NCBI RefSeq assembly: GCF_025150745.1
Contig: NZ_CP102282.1
Location: forward strand, 2,792,090 to 2,856,089
Source: Eubacterium ventriosum
Lineage (GTDB): Bacteria > Bacillota > Clostridia > Lachnospirales > Lachnospiraceae
Direction: 5' to 3'
DNA: 64,000 nt
The translations under genes were made by a program, and so were the position numbers. Numbering within the stretch: the first letter of the stretch is position 1; each line of letters opens with the position of its first letter. The notes below the pieces were generated by a model. The model did no database searches. It was not told where the DNA came from and saw only the letters and a list, made by a program, of their open reading frames with translations. Shown piece after piece: positions 9,313 through 19,743 of the stretch.

Positions 9313-9416
9313 TTTTTTACCTCCAATTTTCGTAACGCCCCCTACTATTAGTCGGCGGCATGTCATAAGTATTTATTAAGGATATTAAGTAACTATCCTT
9401 AACAAACTGACATTTA

Positions 9417-10376
9417 TTAGTTTTCGTCGCTTGGTCTCAATCCAAGGCCGAGTTCTTTTAACTTAGCAAGTACTTCTTCTAATGACTTACGACCAAGGTT
9501 TCTTACCTTCATCATATCTTCTGAAGTCTTATTTACTAATTCCTCAACTGTATTGATACCTGCTCTCTTCAAACAATTGTATGAACGAACTGATAACTCT
9601 AATTCATCTATGTTCATCTCTAACACTTTATCAATTTCATCATCAACTGGTTCTGCAATTACTTCAATATCCTTTGAAGTTTCAGACAAATCGATGAATA
9701 ACTTTAAGTGTTCGCAAAGAACTTTTGACGCTAAGCTTACGGCTTCATCAGTATCTAATGTACCATTTGTGTAAACGTCTAATGTAAGTTTATCAAAGTC
9801 TGTAACCTGACCAACACGAGTGTTCTGTACTGACATATTAACTCTTTCTACTGGAGTGTAGATTGAATCAACTGCAATAACACCGATTGGTAAGCTATCA
9901 TTCTTGTTCTTTTCTGAACTTACATAACCTCTACCCTTAGTAATGATTAATTCCATACTAAGCTTGCTATCTGCCCCACCATTAAGTGTTGCGATAACTA
10001 AGTCCGGATTTAAAATCTCGATATCAGAATCAACCTGGATATCTGCAGCAGTTACTACGCAGTCTCCTGTTACATCAATATGTGCAACCTTAGGTTCATC
10101 TGTTGTACTATTGTTCTTGATTTCAAGCTGTTTGATGTTTAATACAATCTCTGTAACATCTTCTTTTACACCAGGTACTGAGCTAAATTCATGGAGAACT
10201 CCATCAATCTTAATCTGGCTTACAGCAGATCCCGGTAATGATGAAAGCATAATTCTTCTTAAAGCATTACCAAGTGTTGTACCATAACCTCTTTCAAGTG
10301 GTTCTACTACAAACTTACCGTATCTTCCATCGTCTGACTTTTCTACTAAAATATTGGGTTTTTCAAAATCGAACAC
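9417..10376 (-). CDS. rpoA: DNA-directed RNA polymerase alpha subunit
   Basis: 319 residues. N-terminal assembly domain ([22 protein letters not shown] near 30-50) and C-terminal domain ([24 protein letters not shown], then the LGRKSLEEV helix-hairpin element) that contacts UP elements and activators. The start is GTG (10374-10376), preceded by GGAGGGGCTAATTA. It lies between rpsD and rplQ as in all Firmicutes alpha operons. Confidence 0.98.
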   Translation of the reverse strand: MFDFEKPNILVEKSDDGRYGKFVVEPLERGYGTTLGNALRRIMLSSLPGSAVSQIKIDGVLHEFSSVPGVKEDVTEIVLNIKQLEIKNNSTTDEPKVAHIDVTGDCVVTAADIQVDSDIEILNPDLVIATLNGGADSKLSMELIITKGRGYVSSEKNKNDSLPIGVIAVDSIYTPVERVNMSVQNTRVGQVTDFDKLTLDVYTNGTLDTDEAVSLASKVLCEHLKLFIDLSETSKDIEVIAEPVDDEIDKVLEMNIDELELSVRSYNCLKRAGINTVEELVNKTSEDMMKVRNLGRKSLEEVLAKLKELGLGLRPSDEN

Positions 10377-10444
10377 TAATTAGCCCCTCCTTTATTGGGA
10401 ATTGCTTAAACCTATTGTAAAATAATATAAATAAATAATAAATC

Positions 10445-11038
10445 TTATTTAGAATATAATTCGACAATAAGCATTTCATCTACAGGTACATCAATTTCAT
10501 CTCTCTTAGGGAGTTCTTTGATTTCACCTTTAAGATTTTCCTGGTCTACTTCAACCCATGCTGGGACTGTTCTTCCACCAGTAACTTCGATGATATCTTT
10601 GTATCTCTGAGAACCTTTGCATTTCTCTTTGATTTCGATAACATCACCAACTTTGATTAAATAAGAAGGAATGTTAACCTGCTTACCATTTACTAAAACA
10701 TGCTTATGATCAACTATCTGTCTAGCTTCTTTTCTTGTTCTTGCAAATCCCATACGGAAAATAACATTGTCAAGTCTAGTTTCTAATATAATCATAAGAT
10801 TTTCACCTGTCATACCAGGTTTCTTCTGTGCTTTCTGATAATAATTTCTGAAAGGCTTTTCTAACACGCCATAAATGAATTTAGCCTTCTGCTTTTCTCT
10901 TAACTGAAGTCCGTATTCACTCATTTTTCTGCTAGATCTGTTTAAATTTCTATTTGATTTCTTATCTATTCCTAAATAAATTGGATCTAAACCAAGTGAT
11001 CTACATCTTTTAAGAACAGGAACTCTATTTACTGCCAT
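10445..11038 (-). CDS. rpsD: 30S ribosomal protein S4
   Basis: S4, 197 residues, a primary 16S rRNA binder that nucleates 30S body assembly. The S4 RNA-binding domain is visible in LETRLDNVIFRMGFARTRKEARQIVDHKHVLVNGKQVNIPSYLIKVGD. The N-terminus lacks the CxxC zinc motifs of the other S4 paralogue type, so this is the zinc-free form. In many Firmicutes rpsD is unlinked; here it sits in the alpha operon 19 bp after rpsK. Confidence 0.98.
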   Translation of the reverse strand: MAVNRVPVLKRCRSLGLDPIYLGIDKKSNRNLNRSSRKMSEYGLQLREKQKAKFIYGVLEKPFRNYYQKAQKKPGMTGENLMIILETRLDNVIFRMGFARTRKEARQIVDHKHVLVNGKQVNIPSYLIKVGDVIEIKEKCKGSQRYKDIIEVTGGRTVPAWVEVDQENLKGEIKELPKRDEIDVPVDEMLIVELYSK

Positions 11039-11057
11039 TTAATTATTCCCTCCTAAA

Positions 11058-11453
11058 TTAGACTCTTCTACGCTTTGGTGGGCGACATCCATTATGTGGA
11101 ACTGGTGTTACATCCTTAATGCTTGTAACTTCAAGACCGCATGTAGCAAGCGCACGAATAGCTGCTTCTCTACCTGATCCTGGACCCTTAACCATAACAT
11201 CTACTGTTTTTAAACCGTGTACTAAAGCTGCTTTAGTTGCAGTTTCTGCTGCCATCTGAGCTGCATAAGGAGTAGATTTCTTTGAACCTCTAAATCCCAG
11301 ACCGCCAGCACTTGCCCATGATAAAGCATTTCCTTCTGCATCTGTTAATGTAACAATTGTATTGTTAAATGATGCCTGAATATGTGCCTGTCCGTGTTCA
11401 ACGTTTTTCTTAACACGCTTTTTTGTCACTTTCTTTGTAACTTTCTTAGCCAT
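11058..11453 (-). CDS. rpsK: 30S ribosomal protein S11
   Basis: S11, 131 residues, on the platform of the small subunit near the Shine-Dalgarno duplex. After a lysine-rich leader come [47 protein letters not shown] and the C-terminal [18 protein letters not shown], both diagnostic. ATG preceded by AGGGAGGTTAGTTTAGAAA. Part of rpsM-rpsK-rpsD-rpoA-rplQ. Confidence 0.98.
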   Translation of the reverse strand: MAKKVTKKVTKKRVKKNVEHGQAHIQASFNNTIVTLTDAEGNALSWASAGGLGFRGSKKSTPYAAQMAAETATKAALVHGLKTVDVMVKGPGSGREAAIRALATCGLEVTSIKDVTPVPHNGCRPPKRRRV

Positions 11454-11484
11454 TTTCTAAACTAACCTCCCTTATGGGTTTCTA

Positions 11485-11853
11485 CTATTTTTTCTTGTTT
11501 GCTACAGTTCTCTTAGGACCTTTTCTTGTTCTGGCATTGTTCTTTGTATTCTGACCACGAACTGGAAGTCCTCTTCTATGACGGATACCTCTGTAGCATC
11601 CAATTTCCTGTAATCTCTTAATGTTTAATGCGATTTCTCTTCTTAAATCACCTTCAACTGTCTGACTTGCATCGATAACATCGCTAATCTTTTTAACTTC
11701 ATCATCTGTCAAATCCTTACAACGTGTGTCTGGATTAACACCAGCTTCAGTTAAAATTCTCTTTGAGCTTGTAAGACCGATACCATAAATATAAGTCAAG
11801 CCAATTTCAACTCTCTTTTCTCTTGGTAAATCAACACCTGAAATACGAGCCAT
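11485..11853 (-). CDS. rpsM: 30S ribosomal protein S13
   Basis: S13, 122 residues from the ATG at 11853 ([26 protein letters not shown]), which follows GGAGGTTATACAC; five extra in-frame residues upstream are unlikely to be used. The C-terminal [25 protein letters not shown] tail is typical. It is separated from rpmJ by about 358 bp rather than the few tens usual in Firmicutes; that gap is rich in hairpins. Confidence 0.97.
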   Translation of the reverse strand: MARISGVDLPREKRVEIGLTYIYGIGLTSSKRILTEAGVNPDTRCKDLTDDEVKKISDVIDASQTVEGDLRREIALNIKRLQEIGCYRGIRHRRGLPVRGQNTKNNARTRKGPKRTVANKKK

Positions 11854-11869
11854 GTGTATAACCTCCATT

Positions 11870-12205
11870 AGTTAATTTGCATGAATATATAAATTACGTA
11901 GCCCGTGTTACCACGTCTGAAATGTTGTACGCACCCATATTATCCATATACTTTATTAGTTTCTGTACGAAGTATAATTTCTTCGTCATCCGGCATAATA
12001 AGATAACTACTTGACTTCTTATCTCATAACTATGCCCAATTGGCCAACCTGTTTCAGCAATATATAAGTGGTTGGCAAGTAGGTTTTCCCTACATATTTG
12101 ATAGTAACTTTTTCGTTACTGCAGCCGCATCTTCATAAAGTTATGACTATGCATAACTATAGACGCACAAACAAGTGAACAATCTCTAATCATTCACTTT
12201 CAATC
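11870..12205 (-). ncRNA. hairpin-rich stretch upstream of rpsM (candidate structured RNA)
   Basis: No ORF is supported. Read on the minus strand, consecutive local stems occur: AAGTGAA/TTCACTT; AGTTATG/CATAACT; AGTAAC/GTTACT; GTAGG(GAAAA)CCTAC; GCCAAC/GTTGGC; a long imperfect arm pair GCATA...AGATAA with TTATCT...TATGC; CGAAG/CTTCG; and CGTG(GTAA)CACG, a GNRA tetraloop. At least eight hairpins in about 330 nt directly ahead of the rpsM ribosome binding site suggest a large leader or an inserted structured RNA. I recognise no known family. Confidence 0.4.
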
Positions 12206-12211
12206 CAATCA

Positions 12212-12325
12212 TTATCCCTGACGCTGTTTGTGCTTTGGATTTTCACAGATAACTCTGACAATCCCTTTTCTTTTAATGACTTTGCATTTTTCGCAAATTG
12301 GTTTAACTGATGATCTAACTTTCAC
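12212..12325 (-). CDS. rpmJ: 50S ribosomal protein L36
   Basis: L36, 37 residues, the smallest large-subunit protein. The start is GTG at 12325 ([20 protein letters not shown]), with AAAGGAGA upstream; a longer frame extends upstream but is not protein-like. The zinc ligands C-x2-C-x12-C-x4-H are intact (CEKC, C, KH), so this is the zinc-binding form. It lies between infA and rpsM as usual but with enlarged gaps on both sides. Confidence 0.95.
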   Translation of the reverse strand: MKVRSSVKPICEKCKVIKRKGIVRVICENPKHKQRQG

Positions 12326-12467
12326 AGTATCTTCTCCTTTCACAAAAAAGTCCAGGTAATATAATATCATATAAAAACTAATATTACAACATTTTTTTAA
12401 AATTTTTTTAAATTTATTTTTTATCCCATAAAATATGGGTTCGTGAGCGTTTTGTTCACAACTTTTA

Positions 12468-12603
12468 ATAAACAACGCCACTTCGATTCCGTGCTTCGCA
12501 CTTCATCTCAGTGCGCTTACGCGCAACATATGTGAAAAGTTAAATCGAAAATCTCATGCAAGCATGGATTTTCGATTTATCTTTTCACATGCGTTGTTTA
12601 TTT
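12468..12603. repeat. 136-bp palindromic element between infA and rpmJ
   Basis: Outer arms AATAAACAACGC (12468-12479) and GCGTTGTTTATT (12592-12603) are perfect complements. Inside, ATGTGAAAAG pairs with CTTTTCACAT and AAATCGAAAATC with GATTTTCGATTT around a CATGCAAGCATG centre, plus small stems GTGC-TTC-GCAC and GCGC-TTAC-GCGC. The right outer arm contains the infA stop codon. No ORF. Layout parallels the palindrome after rpsI. Confidence 0.55.
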
Positions 12604-12816
12604 ATCACGCCAGATGATTCTTCCTTTTGAAAGATCGTATGGTGACATTTCAATTGTTACTTTGTCACCAGGAAGAATCTTAATATAGTTCATTCTTAAC
12701 TTTCCGCTAATGTGAGCAAGTACTATGTGTCCGTTTTCTAATTCTACACGGAACATAGCGTTAGGAAGTTTTTCTACAACTGTTCCTTCTATTTCAATTA
12801 CATCTGCTTTTGACAT
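12598..12816 (-). CDS. infA: translation initiation factor IF-1
   Basis: IF-1, 72 residues, an S1-like OB-fold protein that occupies the A site during initiation. [53 protein letters not shown] is near-consensus. ATG after GGAGGATAAAAA. It sits between map and rpmJ. Its stop codon lies in the arm of a 136-bp palindrome. Confidence 0.98.
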   Translation of the reverse strand: MSKADVIEIEGTVVEKLPNAMFRVELENGHIVLAHISGKLRMNYIKILPGDKVTIEMSPYDLSKGRIIWRDK

Positions 12817-12845
12817 TTTTTATCCTCCATTTTTTAATCAGTTTT

Positions 12846-13595
12846 TTATAATGATAAAATTTCAGGTTCACCCTTTGTAATAAGGATTGTATTTTCATAA
12901 TGTGCTGAAAGTGAACCATCATCTGTAACTACTGTCCAGTCATCATCTGTCCACGCAACATCAGGTCTGCCAATATTAATCATTGGTTCTATTGCCAATG
13001 TCATTCCTGCTTGAAGCTTCATACCTTTTCTCTTTTGTCTAAAGTTAGGTATCTGTGGATCTTCATGCATTTCTGTTCCTATACCGTGTCCAACTAAATC
13101 TCTTACAACACCATATCCAAACTTTTCAGCATAGTCACCAATTGCTGCTGAAATGTCATATAAATGATTTCCTTCTTTTGCAAATTTGATTCCTTCAAAA
13201 AAGCTCTGTTTTGTAACATCTATAAGTTGCTGTGCTTCTTTACTTATTTCTCCAATAGCAATCGTTCTTGCTGCATCAGACTGATATCCTTTATAAATAA
13301 CACCTGTATCCAAACTTACTATATCACCATCTCTAACGATTTTGTCTTTGCTTGGTAAGCCATGAACTACTTCATCGTTAATTGATATACAAACTGATCC
13401 GGGATATCCTTCATATCCTAAAAATGAAGGGATACATCCATATCCTCTGATTATCTCTTCGCAAATCTTATCTATCTGATAAGATGTCATTCCGGCTTTT
13501 ACTTCCTGTGCAAGTTCTTCGTGAACTTTCGCAAGAATTTTTCCGGCTTCTCTCATTAATTGAATTTCTCTTTCTGACTTAATTGTAACTGCCAT
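12846..13595 (-). CDS. map: methionine aminopeptidase, type I
   Basis: 249 residues; removes the initiator methionine from nascent proteins. Metal ligands are visible in order: SLDTGVIYKGYQSDAART (two Asp), the HGIGTEMHEDP histidine, AIEPM (Glu) and the final Glu in HYENTILIT. No N-terminal zinc finger, so the short bacterial form. ATG after TAGGAGCATAAAGCT. It lies between adk and infA, 4 bp after adk. Confidence 0.97.
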   Translation of the reverse strand: MAVTIKSEREIQLMREAGKILAKVHEELAQEVKAGMTSYQIDKICEEIIRGYGCIPSFLGYEGYPGSVCISINDEVVHGLPSKDKIVRDGDIVSLDTGVIYKGYQSDAARTIAIGEISKEAQQLIDVTKQSFFEGIKFAKEGNHLYDISAAIGDYAEKFGYGVVRDLVGHGIGTEMHEDPQIPNFRQKRKGMKLQAGMTLAIEPMINIGRPDVAWTDDDWTVVTDDGSLSAHYENTILITKGEPEILSL

Positions 13596-13599
13596 AGCT

Positions 13600-14286
<687 letters not shown>

Positions 14287-14295
14287 CTAGCAATC

Positions 14296-14327
14296 AAGGG
14301 GATAGCCTAAAAGAAGGCTGTCCCCTT
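14296..14327 (-). other. intercistronic hairpin between secY and adk
   Basis: AAGGGGATAGCCT (14296-14308) pairs with AGGCTGTCCCCTT (14315-14327) with one mismatch around a short A-rich loop. On the minus strand the U-tract lies before rather than after the stem, so it is not a standard terminator. It may protect or process the long transcript. Confidence 0.5.
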
Positions 14328-14338
14328 AAAAAAATCTA

Positions 14339-15679
14339 CTAGAAAATACCTTTTACAGTACTGTAACTACGTTCTGTTATCATTGACTTAATTGTCTGAA
14401 GTGTTTCTAAAATAACACCTACGATAATGATAATTGATGTACCACCAAATCCAACGTTAGCTCCTGTAAGACCTGACGCAAGAATTGGAATAACAGCTAC
14501 TATAATAAGTCCAACTGCACCAATAAATATAATGTAGTTTAAGATTTTTGTTAAGTATTCAACTGTTGGTTTACCACTTCTGATACCAGGGATAAATCCA
14601 CCTCTATCGTTAAGGTTTTTAGCAACCTCACGTGGGTTGAATGTTATTGATGTATAGAAATAAGCAAAGAATAATACAAGTAATAAATATACAACAAAAC
14701 CAATTGAATATTTTAACTGTGATGGTTTACACCAGTGTGACTGTGTCAAATAGTTAGCCCACTCTGGCTGCTTGCCGAAAAATGATGCAATTACTACTGG
14801 GAACTGTAATAATGATGAAGCAAAGATAATTGGAATAACACCAGCTGTATTAACCTTTAAAGGAATATTTGACTGCTGTCCTCCTACCTGTCTTCTTCCC
14901 TGTACTTTCTGTGACATCTGAACGGCAATATTTCTAGTTGCTGCCTGTAATATAACTACTAATACTACAATACCAACTATAACACCGATAATAATCAATG
15001 CTGATAATATTCTCATACCGATAGATTTTCCCTCACCTGTTACAAATGTTGTAAACAAGTTAGAAATATCTGAAGGCATTCCTGAGATGATATTAATTGT
15101 AAGTACGATAGAAATACCATTACCTACACCCTTTTCAGTAATCTGTTCACCAATCCACATAAGAACTGCTGAACCGGCTGTCATGGCAATGATACCAGTT
15201 AGGACAACGCCCCATTTTCTAAGAGAGCTCATTGATCCATAACTAATTGAATCTGTGTTGAAAATACCCTGATTAGCGAATCCGATAATCATTGCTGTTG
15301 ATTCAATAAGAGCTAAAGCCACTGTTAAATAACGAGTAATTTCAGCTATTTTCTTTCTACCTTCTTCTCCATCTTTCTGAAGTTCATCCAACTTTGGAAT
15401 AGCAATTGTTAACAACTGCATAATGATGGATGCTGTGATGTATGGAGTAATGTTCAATGCAAAGATTGACATATTCTCCAAAGATCCACCTGTAATAGCT
15501 GATAAGAAGCTGAAGCCACCCTCCTTAAAAGGAGAAGTAACTTCTGCTACCATGTCTGCATTAACAAAAGGTATCGCTATCTGACAACCTAATCTTACTA
15601 CAATCAGCATTACAAATGTATATAATAATCTTTTTCTGATTTCTTTTACTTTTAATGCTTTCTTCAAGGTTTCTAACAT
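14339..15679 (-). CDS. secY: preprotein translocase subunit SecY
   Basis: 446 residues, the ten-helix core of the Sec channel. Recognisable: GSLENMSIFALNITPYITASIIMQLL (helix 2 plug region), GNGISIVL, RQVGGQQSNIPLKVNTAGVIPIIFASSLLQFP, and GFIPGIRSGKPTVEYL near the C-terminal ribosome-binding loop. ATG after GAGGTGATCTAAT, overlapping nothing but only 1 bp from rplO. Essential for secretion and membrane insertion. Confidence 0.98.
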   Translation of the reverse strand: MLETLKKALKVKEIRKRLLYTFVMLIVVRLGCQIAIPFVNADMVAEVTSPFKEGGFSFLSAITGGSLENMSIFALNITPYITASIIMQLLTIAIPKLDELQKDGEEGRKKIAEITRYLTVALALIESTAMIIGFANQGIFNTDSISYGSMSSLRKWGVVLTGIIAMTAGSAVLMWIGEQITEKGVGNGISIVLTINIISGMPSDISNLFTTFVTGEGKSIGMRILSALIIIGVIVGIVVLVVILQAATRNIAVQMSQKVQGRRQVGGQQSNIPLKVNTAGVIPIIFASSLLQFPVVIASFFGKQPEWANYLTQSHWCKPSQLKYSIGFVVYLLLVLFFAYFYTSITFNPREVAKNLNDRGGFIPGIRSGKPTVEYLTKILNYIIFIGAVGLIIVAVIPILASGLTGANVGFGGTSIIIIVGVILETLQTIKSMITERSYSTVKGIF

Positions 15680-15680
15680 A

Positions 15681-16121
15681 TTAGATCACCTCGCAAGTTC
15701 CACCTGCAGCTTCTATTTTAGCTTTAGCGCCTTCACTAAAAGCGTTTACCTTTACAGCAAGCTTCTTTGTTAATTCGCCATTGCCAAGAATTTTAACGCC
15801 ATCGCGTGGATTCTTAATTACACCAGCTTCAAGTAAAGCTTCAACTGTAACAACTGCATCATTGTCAAATCTTTCTAATGCTGTTACGTTAATACCAACG
15901 ATATGCTTTGTATTAATGTTTGTAAAGCCTCTCTTTGGAATTCTTCTGTATAATGGCATCTGACCACCTTCAAAACCTGGTCTAGGGCTTCCTGAACGAG
16001 CTTTCTGTCCTTTATGACCTTTACCAGCAGTTTTGCCGTTTCCAGATCCGTGTCCACGTCCTCTTCTGAAATTATCACTATGCTTTGAGCCTTCTGCAGG
16101 CTTTAAATTTGATAAATCCAT
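15681..16121 (-). CDS. rplO: 50S ribosomal protein L15
   Basis: L15, 146 residues. The glycine/arginine-rich N-terminus ([26 protein letters not shown]) threads through 23S rRNA, and the [17 protein letters not shown] block is diagnostic. ATG after AAGGAGGTGCGACA. Directly upstream of secY with 1 bp between them. Confidence 0.98.
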   Translation of the reverse strand: MDLSNLKPAEGSKHSDNFRRGRGHGSGNGKTAGKGHKGQKARSGSPRPGFEGGQMPLYRRIPKRGFTNINTKHIVGINVTALERFDNDAVVTVEALLEAGVIKNPRDGVKILGNGELTKKLAVKVNAFSEGAKAKIEAAGGTCEVI

Positions 16122-16147
16122 TGTCGCACCTCCTTGTCTAATTTAGA

Positions 16148-16330
16148 TTAAATCTCTTCAACTTTTACTAAATGTCTAACTCTCTGAATCATTCCTCTGA
16201 CTGCAGCGTTGTCAGGCATTTCTACTGTCTTGTTAAGCTTTGTAAGACCTAAAGCTTCACAAGTCTTTTTATTCTTTGGAACTGCTCCAATTGTTGATTT
16301 TACTAAAGTAATTTTTAATTTATCTGCCAT
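16148..16330 (-). CDS. rpmD: 50S ribosomal protein L30
   Basis: L30, 60 residues, short bacterial form. KITLVKSTIGAVPKNKKTCEALGLTKLNKTVEMPDNAAVRGMIQRVRHLVKVEE matches the family throughout. ATG after AGGGAGGTAATTAGAG. Between rpsE and rplO. Confidence 0.97.
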   Translation of the reverse strand: MADKLKITLVKSTIGAVPKNKKTCEALGLTKLNKTVEMPDNAAVRGMIQRVRHLVKVEEI

Positions 16331-16347
16331 CTCTAATTACCTCCCTA

Positions 16348-16857
16348 TTAGCCTAAAATCTCTTCAACAGATTTACCGCGAAGTGTAGCTACTTCTTCCG
16401 GAGTCTTTAATGCAGCTAATCCTTCAATTGTAGCAAGAACTACGTTCTGCTTGTTGTTTGTTCCTAATGATTTTGTTCTGATGTTGTTAATACCGGCAAG
16501 TTCTACTACACTACGTGCAGGACCACCAGCGATAACACCAGTACCTTCTGGAGCTCTCTTAAGTAATACTTCAGCGCTTCCAAATTTTCCAATAATGTCA
16601 TATGGGATACTATCGTTCTGATCGATAGGAACACTAATCAGGCTCTTCATTGCATCTTCTTTACCCTTACGGATTGCTTCAGGAATTTCAGCTGCTTTTC
16701 CTAAACCTGCACCAACGTGTCCGTTTTTGTCACCAACAACTACTAAAGCTGCGAAACGCATATTACGTCCACCTTTAACTACCTTAGTAACACGTTTGAT
16801 TGACACTACTGTTTCTTCTAATTCTAACTGACTTGCATCAATTATCTCACGTTTCAT
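16348..16857 (-). CDS. rpsE: 30S ribosomal protein S5
   Basis: S5, 169 residues, a translational fidelity protein at the small-subunit mRNA entrance. The double-stranded RNA-binding fold is seen in [49 protein letters not shown], followed by [39 protein letters not shown] after AGGAGGTAACACAC. Confidence 0.98.
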   Translation of the reverse strand: MKREIIDASQLELEETVVSIKRVTKVVKGGRNMRFAALVVVGDKNGHVGAGLGKAAEIPEAIRKGKEDAMKSLISVPIDQNDSIPYDIIGKFGSAEVLLKRAPEGTGVIAGGPARSVVELAGINNIRTKSLGTNNKQNVVLATIEGLAALKTPEEVATLRGKSVEEILG

Positions 16858-16874
16858 GTGTGTTACCTCCTCAA

Positions 16875-17243
16875 CTAAAATTCCAGACCAGCTTCTCTAG
16901 CTGCATCTGCTAATGCCTGTACTTTACCCTGGTAAATGAAGCCGCCTCTATCGTAAACAACTTCCTTAATACCTTTTTCAATTGCTCTTTCAGCAATTAC
17001 TTTACCTACATATGCTGCGGCTTCAACGTTATTAGTCTTTTCAAGAGCTTTCTTAGCTTCAGGTTCATTTGTTGAAGCTGAAACAAGTGTCTTGCCGACT
17101 GTATCGTCAATAATCTGAGCATACATATGATTATTACTTCTGAATACTGCTAAACGTGGACATTCAGTTGTTCCACTTAAATGATTACGCAGTCTGTTAT
17201 GTTTCTTAACACGAACTTCACTTCTAGATTTCTTACTAACCAT
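16875..17243 (-). CDS. rplR: 50S ribosomal protein L18
   Basis: L18, 122 residues, binds 5S rRNA with L5 and L25 in the central protuberance. Hallmarks: [37 protein letters not shown] and the C-terminal [30 protein letters not shown] after AAAGGAGTGTAAAAA. Between rplF and rpsE. Confidence 0.98.
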   Translation of the reverse strand: MVSKKSRSEVRVKKHNRLRNHLSGTTECPRLAVFRSNNHMYAQIIDDTVGKTLVSASTNEPEAKKALEKTNNVEAAAYVGKVIAERAIEKGIKEVVYDRGGFIYQGKVQALADAAREAGLEF

Positions 17244-17260
17244 TTTTTACACTCCTTTAA

Positions 17261-17803
17261 TTATTTCTTACCAGTCTTACCAACTTTACGTCTGATAACT
17301 TCAGTATCGTATTTGATACCCTTGCCCTTATAAGGTTCAGGAGCTCTCTTACTTCTGATTTCTGCAGCGTACTGGCCAACTTTTTCTTTATCAATTCCCT
17401 TAACAATAATCTTATTCTGACCATCAAGTACTGTTTCGATTCCTTCTGGATCTTCCATTTCTACTGGATGTGAATAACCTAATGAAAGGACTAATTTCTT
17501 ACCCTGTTTCTGTGCTCTGTAACCAACACCGTTAACTTCAAGCACCTTTTCGTAACCTTCTGTAACACCTACAACCATATTGTAAATAAGTGTTCTTGTA
17601 AGACCATGTAATGCTTTATTTTTCTTTAAATCATTAGGTCTTGTAACGACGATTTCTTCGCCGTCTTTTTTAATGTCCATAGCCTCTGGTAAAACTCTTG
17701 TAAGTTCACCCTTTGGGCCTTTGACAGTCACCTTGTTATTTTCTGCAATATCAACAGTTACACCTGCTGGTACAGCGATAGGCATTCTTCCTATACGTGA
17801 CAT
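17261..17803 (-). CDS. rplF: 50S ribosomal protein L6
   Basis: L6, 180 residues, two repeated domains at the base of the L7/L12 stalk near the sarcin-ricin loop. [18 protein letters not shown] at the start and [45 protein letters not shown] at the end are diagnostic. ATG after AGGAGGTAAGGCGAA. Confidence 0.98.
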   Translation of the reverse strand: MSRIGRMPIAVPAGVTVDIAENNKVTVKGPKGELTRVLPEAMDIKKDGEEIVVTRPNDLKKNKALHGLTRTLIYNMVVGVTEGYEKVLEVNGVGYRAQKQGKKLVLSLGYSHPVEMEDPEGIETVLDGQNKIIVKGIDKEKVGQYAAEIRSKRAPEPYKGKGIKYDTEVIRRKVGKTGKK

Positions 17804-17827
17804 TTCGCCTTACCTCCTAATTTTTAT

Positions 17828-18229
17828 TTACCAAACGAATGCGAGAACTTCTCCACCAACGTTTGCCTTTCTAGCTTCTTTATCTGTAATCACACCTTTG
17901 TTTGTTGAGATGATAGCTACACCAAGTCCTCCAAGAACTCTTGGTAATTCATCTTTTCCGGCATAAACACGAAGACCTGGCTTAGAAATTTTCTTAATTC
18001 CTGTAATAACCTTTTCGTTCTTATCTTTACCATACTTTAATGTGATTCTGATATTCTTAAAGTTTTCTTCATCTAAAACTTCATACTTTTTGATATATCC
18101 TTCATTTAAAAGAATTTCAGCAATAGCTATTTTCATCTTTGATGCAGGAACATCTACAGTATCATGTTTTGCAGTATTAGCATTACGGATTCTTGTAAGC
18201 ATATCTGCGATTGGATCACTCATAGTCAT
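17828..18229 (-). CDS. rpsH: 30S ribosomal protein S8
   Basis: S8, 133 residues, primary 16S rRNA binder. [43 protein letters not shown] and the C-terminal [27 protein letters not shown] are typical. Two ATGs lie six bases apart (M and M3); GGAGG is 10 bp from the first, which I kept, although the second matches most family starts. Confidence 0.97.
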   Translation of the reverse strand: MTMSDPIADMLTRIRNANTAKHDTVDVPASKMKIAIAEILLNEGYIKKYEVLDEENFKNIRITLKYGKDKNEKVITGIKKISKPGLRVYAGKDELPRVLGGLGVAIISTNKGVITDKEARKANVGGEVLAFVW

Positions 18230-18256
18230 AGTTAAATTTCCTCCTTCAAATTTCTC

Positions 18257-18442
18257 TTACCAGCTTGCCTTTTTAACGCCTGGTATCTGTCCCTTGTATG
18301 CTAATTCACGGAAGCAAATTCTGCAGATTCCGTATTTTTTTAAATAAGCATGTGGACGACCACAGATTCTACAACGGTTGTAAGCCTGTGTTGAGAATTT
18401 AGCTTTTCTTTGCTGTTTTGCTTTCATAGCAGTTCTAGCCAT
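18257..18442 (-). CDS. rpsZ: 30S ribosomal protein S14, zinc-binding type Z
   Basis: 61-residue S14. [20 protein letters not shown] supplies the four zinc cysteines (CxxC...CxxC), the short C+ form used by most Gram-positive bacteria under zinc sufficiency; also named rpsN. ATG after AGGAGGTAGATCC. Between rplE and rpsH as in the standard spc operon. Confidence 0.97.
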   Translation of the reverse strand: MARTAMKAKQQRKAKFSTQAYNRCRICGRPHAYLKKYGICRICFRELAYKGQIPGVKKASW

Positions 18443-18457
18443 GGATCTACCTCCTAA

Positions 18458-18997
18458 TTACTTTGCAAATGGCATATTAAATAATGTCAATAATTCACGA
18501 GCTTCTTCATCTGTGTTAGCTGTAGTAACAAAAATAATGTCCATACCTCTAACCTTATCAACCTTATCGTATTCGATTTCAGGGAAAATAATCTGTTCTT
18601 TGATACCAAGAGCATAATTTCCTCTTCCATCAAATGCATTAGGATTAACACCTCTAAAGTCTCTTACACGAGGTAAAGCAAGATTTACTAATCTGTCTAA
18701 AAATTCGTACATCTTTTCTCCTCTAAGAGTTACTTTACATCCGATTGGCTGTCCTTCTCTTAACTTGAAGTTAGCTACTGAATTTTTAGCTCTTGTAACA
18801 ACTGCTTTCTGTCCTGTAATTGTTTCAAGATCCTTTACAGCTGTATCTAAAACCTTACGGTTTTCCTTAGCTTCACCAACACCCATATTTATAACAATCT
18901 TATCAAGTTTAGGGATCTGCATTTCGTTCTTGTATTCGAATTTCTTCTGCATTGCATCCTTAATCTCATTTAAATAAGTCTCTTTAAGTCTACTCAC
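18458..18997 (-). CDS. rplE: 50S ribosomal protein L5
   Basis: L5, 179 residues, contacts 5S rRNA and P-site t[68 protein letters not shown] is the family core. The start is GTG (18995-18997), preceded by GGAGGTCCAAGAC. Follows rplX in the spc operon. Confidence 0.98.
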   Translation of the reverse strand: MSRLKETYLNEIKDAMQKKFEYKNEMQIPKLDKIVINMGVGEAKENRKVLDTAVKDLETITGQKAVVTRAKNSVANFKLREGQPIGCKVTLRGEKMYEFLDRLVNLALPRVRDFRGVNPNAFDGRGNYALGIKEQIIFPEIEYDKVDKVRGMDIIFVTTANTDEEARELLTLFNMPFAK

Positions 18998-19019
18998 GTC
19001 TTGGACCTCCTCTCTTTAA

Positions 19020-19331
19020 TTAATCAATAACTTCGCCAGTTTTCTTGGCAATACGAACTTTCTTTCCGTCTTCTACTTTAAATCCTACTCTAGTTGTCTG
19101 TCCTTTAACAACGAGCATTACGTTAGAAGCATTGATAGGTCCTTCCTGAGTAACGATGCCACCATTCTGGTTCTGTGCACTTGGTTTTGTGTGCTTTGTA
19201 TGCATGTTGACACCTTCGACTGTTACAGTATTCTTCTTAAGATCTACTGAAGAAACCTTACCTTCTTTTCCTTTGTCCTTACCAGCGATAACTCTTACTG
19301 TATCACCTTTTTTAATTTTCATAGCTGACAT
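19020..19331 (-). CDS. rplX: 50S ribosomal protein L24
   Basis: L24, 103 residues, an assembly initiator with a KOW motif: [26 protein letters not shown]. The first ATG is chosen because AGGAGG is 9 bp upstream; MKIKKGD three codons later is the alternative. Between rplN and rplE. Confidence 0.97.
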   Translation of the reverse strand: MSAMKIKKGDTVRVIAGKDKGKEGKVSSVDLKKNTVTVEGVNMHTKHTKPSAQNQNGGIVTQEGPINASNVMLVVKGQTTRVGFKVEDGKKVRIAKKTGEVID

Positions 19332-19344
19332 TTATGCATACCTC

Positions 19345-19713
19345 CTATAAAACTTCAGGTGCTAAAGATACAATTCTCATAAACTGTTTATCTCTTAATT
19401 CTCTAGCAACTGGCCCAAAAATACGAGTTCCTCTTGGGGTCTTATCATCTTTTATAATTACAGCAGCATTTTCGTCAAATCTGATGTATGAACCATCTTT
19501 ACGACGAGCGCCCTTAACAGTACGTACTACTACAGCTTTTACTACGTCACCTTTTTTAACAACTCCACCTGGTGTTGCATCTTTAACAGTAGCAACGATA
19601 ACATCACCGATGTTCGCATATCTTCTAGTAGATCCGCCCATTACTCTGATGCAAAGTAATTCTTTAGCGCCTGTATTATCAGCAACTTTAAGTCTACTTT
19701 CCTGTTGAATCAT
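19345..19713 (-). CDS. rplN: 50S ribosomal protein L14
   Basis: L14, 122 residues, at the subunit interface (bridge B8) and binding site of silencing factor Rsf[51 protein letters not shown] is highly conserved and the C-terminal [24 protein letters not shown] is complete. ATG after AAGGAGGAATACAGC. Confidence 0.98.
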   Translation of the reverse strand: MIQQESRLKVADNTGAKELLCIRVMGGSTRRYANIGDVIVATVKDATPGGVVKKGDVVKAVVVRTVKGARRKDGSYIRFDENAAVIIKDDKTPRGTRIFGPVARELRDKQFMRIVSLAPEVL

Positions 19714-19743
19714 GCTGTATTCCTCCTTTTTCCTATAAAGACC

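Noticed and set aside
11870..11935. T-box-like motif near the rpsM start (GTGGTAACACGGGC)
   Set aside because: Lacks the full T-box consensus and a terminator/antiterminator, and lies before a ribosomal gene; better read as a GNRA hairpin.
11930..12165. Group II intron suspected from a GTGCG start on the minus strand
   Set aside because: No domain V sequence and no reverse transcriptase; the region is too short.
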